This document shows, one piece after another, positions 24,016 to 34,286 of a DNA stretch of 64,000 bases (positions are counted from its first letter, which is position 1; each line of letters opens with the position of its first letter). The notes beneath the pieces are model-generated. The model had not been told where the DNA came from. It did no database searches and saw only the letters and a list, made by a program, of their open reading frames with translations. Made by a program: the position numbers and the translations under genes. Location of the stretch: assembly GCA_015143295.1 (NCBI GenBank), contig CM026565.1, positions 11,778,041 through 11,842,040 of the forward strand, in the 5' to 3' direction. This DNA comes from Tetracentron sinense. Taxonomy: Eukaryota > Streptophyta > Magnoliopsida > Trochodendrales > Trochodendraceae.

Positions 24016-25146
24016 GTTAGTACACCCTACTAACTTACCCTAGCAAAAATCTAGGTTTTCTATATAAAAATGTGATTCTTTATATTATGTTTTCCTCCTT
24101 ATGAAATGTGTTATCCCCCATTAAATATAAACAAGATAATGGAGAAGGTGTGGATGTGTGGATGGAATGTTGGATGTGGCGATTGGATGCCGAGATGTAT
24201 GTTGTGTGATGTGTGTGATGGAAATGGTGGATGGGTATTTTACCAATAATGAACTTACCTTGATGTTTGGATGGAAAATATGCGCTAAAAAGAACACGAT
24301 GAATTATTAAGAAACATTGTATGTGTTGTGTTTGACAAAATGCCTAAGATATGAATAAATGATCTAAAGGAAGAATATGGAAATGGGTTTTATACATGCG
24401 TTCTTATAAACGATAAATTGATCAAATGTTATGCAAACTACTTATGTTACCTATGTTCATATCATGAATTGAATTGTAATGTCATATCTTGGTTATTCCC
24501 ATTATCATGATTGTCACTATGGACACGTACACGAGCACGCATGAGAGCATGAACCGAGATTCCAAGAGCATGTGTATATAATAAACACAAGTGCATTGCA
24601 TATCAAGGAGGTTGGTAGCCCAGGGACATTCGGGTACTAACCTCTGGCTCACAAGTGCATTGCATATCAAGGAGGTTGGTAGCCCAGGGACATTCGGGTA
24701 CTAATCTCTGGCTCACAAGTGCATTGCATATCAAGGAGGTTGGTAGCCCAGGGACATTCGAGTACTAACCTCTGGCTTACAAGTGCATTGCATATCAAGG
24801 AGGTTGGCAGCCCAGGGAGATTCGGGTGCTAGCCTCTGGCTCACAAGTTACGAGATGGAGGTTTACAAGATGATGATCATGCATTCATGCATGCACGCAT
24901 ACATGATTTCTACGAGGCATACCGGGACATGACATGGGTTTTCAAGCATGAGTTTTATCGGCGTTTTCGCATTCATGTACGCACGTCAGGATGCTTGTAT
25001 TGTATCATGCCTTATACTGTTTCCTTTGTGATGTTTCTATTACTGCTTGTATGATATTACTATTGTGTGTTTTATTATTGTTATGGTCTGCTAGTAGCTT
25101 GTACTTGTTGAGTATTCCATGCTCAACCGTACTTTCATGTCGGCAG
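24016..25146 (+). other. Possible intron in the LTR leader of C1
   Basis: A donor-like AAG/GTTAGTACAC at 24016 and an acceptor-like CGGCAG/GTACTG at 25146 bracket the minisatellite. Both ends are conserved in families D and E. The acceptor falls four codons into the mini-ORF. Splicing has not been shown, and reading phase across the junction is not kept between families. Confidence 0.3.
24586..24841 (+). repeat. LTR minisatellite of C1 (4 units of 64 bp)
   Basis: Four units of exactly 64 bp. In each, GAGGTTGGTAGCCC and GGGTACTAACCTCT form a hairpin with a loop around ACATTC. It is homologous to the array in element D (opposite strand). Confidence 0.92.
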
Positions 25147-25277
25147 GTACTGAGGAAGCCCTCGACCTAGAGCCTTGGGTCGAGGAAGAGTATATAGAGG
25201 AGAGAGAGCCGGCTATTCCATTACAGTCTCAGGCGGACCGAGACCTCGATGCGTGGCCATACCTCGACTACTGTTGA
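25137..25277 (+). CDS. Conserved LTR mini-ORF, family C (46 aa)
   Basis: ATG TCG GCA GGT ... TGA, 47 codons. The protein starts MSAGTEEALDLE, has the core PWVEEEYIEE and ends WPYLDYC, with a net strong negative charge. Families D and E share the start (SAG), the core and the acidic tail. No known domain. The ATG lies just upstream of a splice-acceptor-like CGGCAG, so it could instead be an exon. Confidence 0.5.
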   Translation: MSAGTEEALDLEPWVEEEYIEEREPAIPLQSQADRDLDAWPYLDYC

Positions 25278-25561
25278 GGGGAGAGTATGAGAGGGTCTTG
25301 TGTATTTTGATGTTTTGATAGGTGGGCCTGTCCACCTTAGACTTAGACATGTCTTGTATTTATGTTAACTTGGAATACTATTTTGGATCATTAGAAGAAA
25401 TGAAAATTTGTTTACGCTTCCGCATATATGATAGCTTCCGCACTCTGATTATCGTTGTTAGTACTGTATTTTATCTTGTGCATTACAGGATGGTTTGATA
25501 GGTACGTAGTGTGACACCTAAAATATCCCTAAACTCCTAGGGGGTACATCGGGGTGTTACA

Positions 25562-25740
25562 GATGGTAACGTGGAGACCTATAAAGCAAGACTTGTTGCA
25601 AAAGGTTATACTCAAATTCAAGGAGTTGATTATGAGGATACCTTTTCTCCAGTAGCTATGCTCAAATCCATTAGGATATTGCTAGATTATGGGTCTGTTT
25701 CTAATGGTATTGCCAAATTGGGAAGAATCAATTGACATCG
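25562..25740 (+). pseudogene. Copia RT fragment after the solo LTR
   Basis: Continues [17 protein letters not shown] ... [21 protein letters not shown], then departs from RT at about 25690. In copia elements the next residues would be the DYEIWQMDV stretch, which is found instead on the minus strand at 20550-20600. This marks the right inversion breakpoint. Confidence 0.85.
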
Positions 25741-27305
25741 AAAACCTAGACACTGGCTTAATGTGATCCTGCCTTTGGGCCCAACATCACATCTCCTTAA
25801 ATAGGCAGATAGAAACTATCTTCTCCAATTTCACAGATCTCATCTTGTGAATTCTTGAGCATTCGATATATTGTCTGATCTATAAAGGATGTTATACTCA
25901 CGCTTTGACGTTATTGTATAGTATTTCTTATTCATGTGCCCACCAACCATGAACCTAATAAACACCTAGCGAAAGCTCACACTTTGGCGTTATTACTCAT
26001 ACTATTTGCTCATATAGTTTTCACCATGTTCACACATAAGTGAGAGGGATTGGGCCCGGATATGGCCTGTCAGCTTACTCACACTCCTCACTATAGGATC
26101 ATATAGTGTGGTAGAAGATCATCATACTTAGGGACTTATCCCCATTCTTATATACACATGATATATCAAGGGTAATTATTTCAACAGAATAATTAAACAA
26201 AATAAAACAGATATCATCTCATGATAAAATAAACAACAGTTATCATCTCATGATAATAAAAATAATAATATACGAGATTAATCGCTATGGGTGAATAAAT
26301 TAAAATGCAAGAGAATGAGATAAGAATAAAGGCAGCTCGTAAACTCCTTTGCGATCCCTTCCTTTATCATCTTATTGAGATCATCATCGCAGCATCCTCC
26401 TTAACAGCATCTCCACCAATGCATGATAAAATAATGGCAATAGGGAAACCAGTATTCCATTCGCCCTTTTCAGGGAAACAGAAAGAATCTGCCCTTTATA
26501 GATTGCCAAAACCTACTACATATTAACTTCTAATATGAATGCATGAATGAAAAAAAATTCATCATAAAATATGACCCATAACTATAATCTCATATAAAAT
26601 AGATGCTATATGGTGATGGAGTACTTTTTCTTATTTTAAAAGGATTTAAAATTTGATAACAATTATCAAATCGCTCGATAAAATCTATATCTTATATAGA
26701 TCAAACCCCAGAAAAAATAAAACAATTATATTTTCCATAAAACAAATTTCATAAAATTATTTTTAAAATATAAGATAGAATTTTCTTAAATTCTCTACAA
26801 AATTTTATTTCTTTCTCGAATGCAAGATCCTTTCATATAGATTGGTTCTACTACTATCCAAGATTAGTTCTACTATTATCCAGGATTAAAATAAAAAATT
26901 AAGAGAATCGAAAATCCTAAATATGATCTCATCATAAATTAGGGTTTTATAATTAATTTTTTGAATAAAATGTATTTATGGGAAAAATCATTTATTAATT
27001 ATATTAAACAATTAATAAATATATATATTAAATGATCAAATCATTTAAAAGGAATTTCAAAATAAACTCTTTATTTCAAATATTAAATTATATCACATAT
27101 AATGCTAGTTTTTAAAATTATTAAATTATCATTATCAAATCTCATTCAATAATATAATAAAATAAATATTTATTTATTCCTCTCATGAATAAATAAAATA
27201 ATAAAAACTATGAGCAATATTAAATAGATCTAAATTAAATTCATCTCATGAATTAAATAATCCATTTAATTACCTTATTAAAATAAACAAAAATTACTCC
27301 CTAAC
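25741..27305. other. Copia leader, non-coding A/T-rich
   Basis: About 1.6 kb between the inverted core and the primer site. It is A/T-rich with many short direct repeats (ATCTCATGA, AATTAAAT). No coding frame with recognisable content was found. It would be the 5' leader of the minus-strand copia RNA. Confidence 0.6.
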
Positions 27306-27321
27306 CATGCTCTGATACCAC
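27306..27321 (-). other. Primer binding site of the copia element
   Basis: On the minus strand, TGGTATCAGAGCATGG lies one to two nucleotides inside the right LTR; it matches the initiator tRNA-Met 3' end. Confidence 0.9.
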
Positions 27322-27322
27322 T

Positions 27323-29572
27323 TGTAGGGGAATCCGGATAAAAATTTATGCGGAAATTGGATCTCCTAGATCTCAACACCATAGAAAACATCAAATTCTA
27401 TCTAAGAGTTTGAGTCATATCACCTCAGTGAATGGTGTTCACCGTTGAAGCTTAATCCACTCGAACTGTCAGAACTCTTTGTAGAGATTTCTCCAAAAAA
27501 TACTAGAAGCTCGATCCTTGTTCTTCGCTATCCCCACGAAGCTTTAGAATCTCCTTTGGAATTGTTGAAGCAAGAGGAAGAAGATGGAGCAATGGTATAG
27601 ACCTTTTATCACCATCACCTTAAGGTTCAAAACCCTAAAGTAGCAAAACCTGACTTGGATGCACCCTTATAGCTCACGAAAATTCTAGGGAGACTCCCTA
27701 GGTGCCCACGGCTTGGAGAGAGAGGAGAGGGAGAGTGTAAAAATTCTGGAGAATTTTGAATTCTCTTGCCCATACATTTTTGGTCTTGGGGTATTTATAG
27801 AATGGATCTAATCCATATCCTACTCCAAGTATAACTTATCCTTAAAGAAGTTATATATTAATAATAACTCTTATTATTAATTGAAATAATATCCTATTTT
27901 AACTATAACTACTTTAGTTATAGTATTCCTACTAATTAAAGAGTCCTTATTAAAAGAGGATTCCTTAATTAATAGGGATAAGTCAACAACCAACAAAGGG
28001 AGGAATCCTAGTTAAGCTAGGAAACCTAAACCACAAGGGGGGGGGGGGGGGGGGGGGGGGGGCGTGAGCATCAAGGGGGCGTGAGGTTTGGGGAGTGATA
28101 GAATCCTTGTTGCAATCCAAATCCATCTTATCTTAATCCTACTTGCAATCCAACCATTAGATTTTAATTCCTTAATTAATAGAGTTATTACTCAATAATT
28201 ATTCATGTAACCAAATCCCAATCCAATTAGGATTTCCAAAGTGGGTGCCCCACCCTAGGGTTTAAACCCATGGGCTTGGGCCCATATTAAAGGTCCATAT
28301 TAATGGGTTTATGGATATGGGTCAAACCCATTTCCCCATTAATTATGTTAATTAAATAATAATTAAAATAATCCCTAGATTTAAATTAACAATTAATTTA
28401 AACCATAGATTAAATTTTAATCTATTTAATTAATGATTAACTTTTAATCACTTAAATAATTGATTAACATTTAATCAATTATTGAGCTTATATTTCTTAT
28501 GTGAGCATCCCCACAGATTGCTCTGGGACATTCTTACCCTGGCTTACCCAATGTTATCCCATTGACCCTAAACAGGAATTACATCGGATTGCAAGTGACG
28601 TGAGATATCCATGTTGCAATTAAATCTCAGTGTATGGACATTAATTAATACGGATCCCGCCACATGAACTTTTAAATTCGATTTATCATTCCAAATACAT
28701 TATCCCTAATGGGCCTTTGAGATTGACATACTATCTAACTCATAGCCCATCACACATCATCCTGGTTTCCAAGACTTATGATTAAGCCATGAGAAACAAT
28801 TTCTCATGAAAAACATCTTGAGAAAATTCTTTTATAAGTATAATATCTTTTAATAAAAGTATAATTCAAAACTTATTTTGATTTCAAAATCACCTGCGCA
28901 GGATTTGAACTTAATCAACTGTCTTACCCAGAACTTGGATAATCTCTCAAATTAATGAGCGTGGATTTTTGGTTTGAAATTCATCATGACTCGAATAGCT
29001 TTCTGACTATCCAACTGTCACTGAATTGTATTCCCTAAGTTAGACAATACGTTCGTGGAATCAAAACAGTCAGATCACTACTCAGTCATAGATGAAAACA
29101 TCAGATCTAAGGATCATCAAAATTGTTCAATGTGAATGAGAGACCAACTATCTGATAGTATGTTTATACAAGAGGTCTCTTATTGAATGCAATCAGTCAG
29201 TGTACATTTAAGCACCCATATGCTGATGTGCAGTATCCACTACAATAGTTTGAGATAGAACTACATCTCAACTATTGAGAATATCTTAGCATTCTGGCAG
29301 CCATATAAGTGAAGTGCCCAGCTTCACCTACAGCTGTGACTATATAAGGTATAAGGAACTGGAAAGTTATATTTGCCTGTGATAATCCAATCACATACTT
29401 TCCTACAATATATCCTATGGACCTTTATCGATATCTCATATCGTATAGATCATCTCATGATCATGGTCAATTACCCATAATGAATACACAATAGATTGAG
29501 AAGAAGTCTTTATTAATCAAATTAATAAGAGTCTAACAATTTAAATGACTTTTTTGGGCATCATGTCTAACA
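27323..29572 (-). repeat. Copia 5' LTR (2250 bp)
   Basis: Intact LTR, minus orientation (TGTTAGACAT... at 29572 to ...CCCCTACA at 27323). It carries a 26-nt G run at 28037-28062, read as C in the transcript sense. Confidence 0.9.
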
Positions 29573-29860
29573 TGTGCATTCCGTTCCGACAAGGCAAAGA
29601 CCTGGCCCTGGTTTGCCTTGCGAGGTGGTGGAGTGGGCTGTGTGGGTCGTGAGGGTCTAGATGCGGAAGCCTATGAGGATCCCTACTGGGAAGTCTGTCA
29701 AACTGGGGGCCTACTCCCCTGTGGCTGGACAGGCTGCAACTGCCTATGAGGGCAATCTCGGATCATATGATTCACATCCCCACAGTGAAAACATCCGCCC
29801 CAAATTTCAATATGCTCCAATCCGGTGTCTTCAGCCACAATAGGGACATTCCTTAAATGC
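29573..29860 (-). pseudogene. Element 0: gag C-terminal half with zinc knuckle
   Basis: Minus-strand gag resumes after the copia insertion. It contains the cysteine motif CFHCGDVNHMIRDC (about 29765-29810), and matches 49830-50110 of element D. It is cut at 29860 by the insertion of LTR C' (AATGC at 29856-29860). The rest of gag, the leader and the 5' LTR of element 0 are not found in the window. Confidence 0.85.
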
Positions 29861-31325
29861 TGTAGCACCCCGGAATTTTTGTGTATGCTTTGGAACGCGT
29901 GTCAAGGCATGGAGCTTTGTAAATTCCATTTTTCATGAAAGGAGAACTTGGAAACCTTTGAAAATTTCACGATGGTATTATAAAATAACTAAATAAAATA
30001 TTTAATAACATACTATGGCCTTAGAAGGGTCCTAGTCATGATTAGGAAATGTTAAAGCGGAAGTAGAATAAGTCTAGGTAGTGGATTGGATGGAAAAATG
30101 GACTTACTGTCAAATTGCAGGCAACCGATCGCTCAGTCCATATTAGCGATCGATCGGTCCACAACCAATCGATCGGTATCTATCGACTGGTTAACTAATT
30201 TGTATGGAAAATTTTTCTAGAGAGGGTGTTTTTGACCGATCGCTCGGTCAAGAACACCAGTAGCTCGATAGGCAACTGATCGCTCGGTATTAACCACCAA
30301 TCGATCGGTTTATCGCATTTTACAGAAATTTCATTAAGGGTTTTCTTGTCTTTTGGCCAACACCCTTTGGCCTTATAAGGCTTGCTCGAGTTTTTGGGTC
30401 CCCATACACTACACTTAGAGTATTTTGAGAGTAAGGGAGAAAGAACCTAGGGTTCCAAAAGGTCTCTTCCCATTTGAGAGACAGAATCAAGGGTTTGAGG
30501 ATCGTAGAATCATCCCTTTAGCTTTGATTTCTCCAATCCAACCTCAAGCTCGTGGGAGAGTCCTTCTCAAAGCTAGGGCAGCATTTTCTCAAGGTATTCC
30601 TCAAAGGGTTTCTTTCCCACTCAAGCATCCTTCAAGCAAGGGTCCTCCCTTTCCAAGAGTGGAGCTTCAATCAAGGGTTTCCATCCAAGATCAAGCCTTG
30701 ATTCAAGTTAGTACACCCTACTAACTTCTTTAGCAATAACCTAGGTTTTTATATTGTGTATGAGGACTCTTGATCGTATGTTTTCTTTCTTTTGAAATAT
30801 ATCATCTTCATAAAACGTAAACAAGATAAAGAAAAGGGTATGGATGTGTGGATGGGATGGTGATTGAGGCGATTGGATGTCGTATGGATGTTATGTGATG
30901 TGTGAAATGGAAAATGGTGGAAAGGGCATTCTACAAATAATGAACTTACCTTGATGGTTGATGGAAAATATGCACTAAAAAGAGTAAATGAAACTACTAA
31001 GGAATGTTGCACGCCGGGTGTTTGATAAAATGCCTAAACTAGGAGTAAACGAATTAAATGAAGAAAATGGAAGTAGACCTTATGCAATTGTTCTTATGAA
31101 TGATGAATTGACCAAATGCCATGTAGATTACCCGAATTCTCACATGTTTATACTATGAATTGAAATGTGATGCACTATCCTTTATGACATACTTGTCATC
31201 ATGGTTTTCACTATTGATACGCACACAAGCACGCATGTATGCATGAACTGGGTTTTCCAAGAGTAATTATACATGGTAAATCAAACAAATAAACAAGCAC
31301 ATGACAAGGAGGTTGGTAGCTGAAG
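29861..31325 (+). mobile_element. LTR C': truncated chromovirus LTR related to C1
   Basis: Starts TGTAGCACCCCGG at 29861. It has a CGATCGATCG cluster at 30120-30315 and a TATAAG box at about 30372, but lacks the conserved U3 block seen in C1. It enters the minisatellite (AAGGAGGTTGGTAGC at 31309) and is cut there at 31325. The mini-ORF region is therefore missing. Confidence 0.8.
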
Positions 31326-32324
31326 TGTAACGACCCGGAATTTTAATATAATAAAATTATGTGTTTATGGGTCCTTAATGGAGGTTAATTATTTGTTAAA
31401 TTAATAAAAAGTGGATTTTGCTCGGGTTGAAGTGCACCAAGGAAATCTCTGTATCTTTTAGTGAAAATCACACACAGTATGCCGATCGACTGCCGGGACA
31501 CACCCCTACCCTATCGGTTCCCATCAGGTACCATTTCGAGGGACCGCGGGCCATTATGTGTGATAAAATTGAGAAAAACGGGAAATTTTCATATTTCCAG
31601 AAATTAAGTGGGACCCAATATCTGTTGGAGATCCTAATTGAAATTCGTGCGGTTGGCACTAATGCATGTCAGTCGGCCGTGGGGACTAATGCCTGTCGTC
31701 TCAGCAGTTAGTTATCTCAAACGAAGAAGCGACAATGTCTTTTGTGTCCGAAATCAGAAAATTAGTGGGTTTTGCAATTTTCTTCCTGACTAAAGTGCAG
31801 CTATCAAAACTCAGTATTTTTCTCCGAAATTTTTACAGTAGATGTCGGATTGCCCCAAGTTCGGTCACCTGAAGTTTCGTTACTGTCGGGTGTCATATAG
31901 CAGGGTTTTGGAGGGCTTATACTTGAAAAATGGGAAAATTCTGTCAAACTGGTCAAATTGGTCAAGGTAGTTGACTTAGTCAACTACCAATTTTTCCACA
32001 CCAATTGGGTCATGTGCTTTTGCACATGATCTAGCCCCATTTAAGGTATATATAAATGAGGGCCAGCCCCTCATTTGCTCATGGTTTCAGTTACAAACAG
32101 TGCTTTGCCAGATTTTTTTAGAGAGAGAAAGTGAGAGAGAAAGGAAGAGAGAGAAAGGGAAAGGGAGGTCCCCTTAGGGTTGTTTGACATCCCCGACGCG
32201 TTGGCAGCGTCTGATTTCTTCTCCGATGCCTCGATTTGTGTGTAGAGAGAGAGAAAAAGGTAGAGAGAGAAAGTGAAAGTTAGAGAGAGAGGAGCTTTAT
32301 CTTGGGGTTGATCACCCTCCTAGA
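31326..32324 (+). repeat. LTR G: truncated LTR of a different family
   Basis: Starts TGTAACGACCCGG. It has a TATATATAAAT box at about 32046 and then a GAGA-rich tract (32119-32165 and 32243-32290), as in many plant leaders. It is cut at 32324 by the next element (CTAGA at 32320-32324). No partner LTR or coding region is present. The gypsy-type start is the only clue to its class. Confidence 0.6.
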
Positions 32325-34195
32325 TGTCGCGACCCAAAATACCCCCTAGGAGTTAAGGATACTTTGACTCGTGACCGCCGTATCATACCTCCAGTATGAT
32401 ACATAAGGCACACGTGGAAACCTGTCAGAGTACCTGCATATACATAGCGGAAACGAAATACAATGCACAGCAGAAAATAAAATACTAAACATAGCGGAAG
32501 CAAAATGAATACTCCTATAGCTTGGCTCAAGTAAGAACCAACAAGTATACATGTGTGAGAAACCCAAAAGTGGAGTGGACAAACCCCACACTCACATAAC
32601 AAAATGACACAAGTTCTAAGTCGGTCGATCAACAGAAATCGAAGTCACGACTCCTATCTAGAGCACCATCGTCATGATAGTGATTCATGGAAGGCTCCGG
32701 GTCACGGTACTCTTCCTCGACCCAAGGTTCGTCGCCACACAAATCGAATGGAACCCGAGCACCTGCCGATCATAACAATATCGACTGAGCATGGAATACT
32801 CAGTGTATACAAACTAAGAACAATAAAGCGGTTAGGCATGGAGCATACAAGACATGGAGAATGAAATCCGAACAATCCTTAAAGCATGGAAACCGTGAAA
32901 ACATATGTGAGATAATATTCGAAACCAAAACTGTAACCGTGTGAGTCAATCGATAATCATAGCCTTATGAGTTCTTGTGAGTTCATGGAGTTACTTAGAG
33001 TCATTATGATCCGTAGAGACATAGAGCATAGAGCATAGAGCAATACCGTAGAGCATTTCCATAGAGCATAACCTTAGAGATCTTAGAGCATTTCATTGTG
33101 ATCCGTGGAGCTTGTGAGACGATCTTAGAACATTATCATAGAGTTTCCTTGTGAGCACGGTATGATCCTTAGAGCTTGTGAAACGATCTTAGAGAAATCA
33201 TAGAGTTACTTAGAATCATTCATTATTCGTCTTTTCGTGAAAAACCTTTATTTGTACTTTGAGAAATCCATGGAAACCATCGGTTCATGCGAGACATGCG
33301 AGCATATGCACTTAATAAGAGAAATCATCGTATTTAAACATAGAATCCCTTAGAGGTATTTCATCAAACACTTAGAGTGCATCATAATAGTAACCTTCAT
33401 CCAAGTATATAATCACACCTTTTTCATACATAAAATCAATACACATAGATAGGGCATAGATAAGAAGAATCATACTTAGTAACTAGTAGGATTGCAAGAT
33501 TGTAGTAGAGTGTATCTACCTTAGAGAAATCAATGGATTTGACTCCCAATGGCTGGAACAAGCAAGAACAGTGAGTTCTTGGTTGGAAATCACCAAGGGA
33601 AGTGGAAGAACCTTGATCTTCCACAAGCTTGATCAACAAGTAGTTCCTCTCCTTCTTCTCTCTCTCAAAATCTCCTAAGATAGGGCACAGAGGGTTTCTG
33701 AAACCCTAAGGCACGAACTCAGCCTATTTATAGGCAAGGGGTTGTGTTTAAAGTCTTAAACACCCTTAATGAAGAAAAATTACGTATGACCGATCGATCG
33801 GTGGTATGGACCGAGCGATCGGTGGCTTACCGGTCGATCGGTGTTATGACCGAGAGATCGGTCAAAAACACACTCTCTGGAATTTTTCCCCATACAAAAA
33901 AGTTAACCGTGCGACAGCCATCGAGCGATCGGTAGTGGACCGATCGATCGCAGGTAATGACCGAGCGATCGGTGCTCTGTTATGTCTGGACTGTTTTGAC
34001 CATATCTTTTTACTCGCTCGTCGGATTTCGACGATTCAACTTGCGTTGGATCCGTCTTTCGAAAACGAACATTTCTGACGTTTCGGAATTTCCGATTTCT
34101 CCCTTATTTATTAATTAGACTACGAAAACTATGAAAACGGCCAATTAGCTATGAAGGTGCTATTCATTAAGGATGAAAAAGTCCGGGGTGCTACA
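32325..34195 (-). repeat. Chimeric chromovirus E1: 3' LTR (1871 bp)
   Basis: Reads TGTAGCACCCCGG at 34195 down to CGCGACA at 32325 on the minus strand. Conserved U3 block at 34005-34080, CGATCGATCG cluster at 33785-33975, CCTATAAATAG box at 33724-33733, repeats of CTTAGAGC/CATAGAGC around 32990-33200, and a mini-ORF. Confidence 0.88.
32629..32769 (-). pseudogene. Conserved LTR mini-ORF, family E (start shifted)
   Basis: The 47-codon minus-strand frame begins TCG GCA GGT and encodes SAGARVPFDLC-GDE-PWVEEEYRDPEP ... FDFC, then TGA. One extra A between ATG and TCG puts the ATG out of frame. The coding core remains fully conserved, with the same length as family C. Confidence 0.45.
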
Positions 34196-34212
34196 TTCTC
34201 CCCCCCTTACAA
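34196..34212 (-). other. Polypurine tract of E1
   Basis: Minus-strand TGTAAGGGGGGGAGAA directly before the 3' LTR; the same tract occurs in element D. Confidence 0.85.
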
Positions 34213-34286
34213 AAATTTCGTCCCCGAAATTTGGACGATACATACATGCGTAAAACTATAGCAAAATACAAGGGAATGCCATGGCC

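Larger units (their letters stand above)
23225..25561 (+). mobile_element. Solo LTR C1 of a Tekay-type chromovirus
   Basis: A single 2337-bp LTR, TGTAGCACC...GTTACA, flanked by GATGG (23220-23224 and 25562-25566), inside the copia RT gene. No internal sequence is present, so it is the product of LTR-LTR recombination. Layout: conserved U3 block (23341-23425), CGATCGATCG cluster (23440-23625), TATAAG at 23685, minisatellite (24586-24841), mini-ORF (25137-25277). It is copied at 59581-61910. Confidence 0.9.
10123..29572 (-). mobile_element. Ty1/copia element, minus strand, with an inverted core and two nested insertions
   Basis: The outer boundaries are TGTAGGGG at 10123 and CTAACA at 29572, with duplication CGTGC/TGTGC. 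The primer site (minus strand) lies next to the right LTR and a purine tract next to the left LTR, so the element is minus-strand. The right LTR (27323-29572) is intact. The left LTR is split by element B. Inside, the second half of RT and the RNase H read on the minus strand, as expected. Gag, protease, integrase and the first half of RT read on the plus strand, which implies an internal inversion. A solo LTR (C1) lies in RT. Confidence 0.85.

Noticed and set aside
24586-24841. Regular direct repeats that resemble a CRISPR array
   Set aside because: Units are repeated over their whole length with no unique spacers, lie inside LTRs and are transposon minisatellites in a plant genome.
26305-26526. 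A 73-codon plus-strand frame in the copia leader (copied at 62654)
   Set aside because: A/T-rich leader, no recognisable motif, no conservation evidence beyond the duplicated segment itself.
32119-32290. GAGA tracts in LTR G as a microsatellite locus of interest
   Set aside because: Purine-rich leaders are common in plant LTRs; nothing beyond simple sequence.
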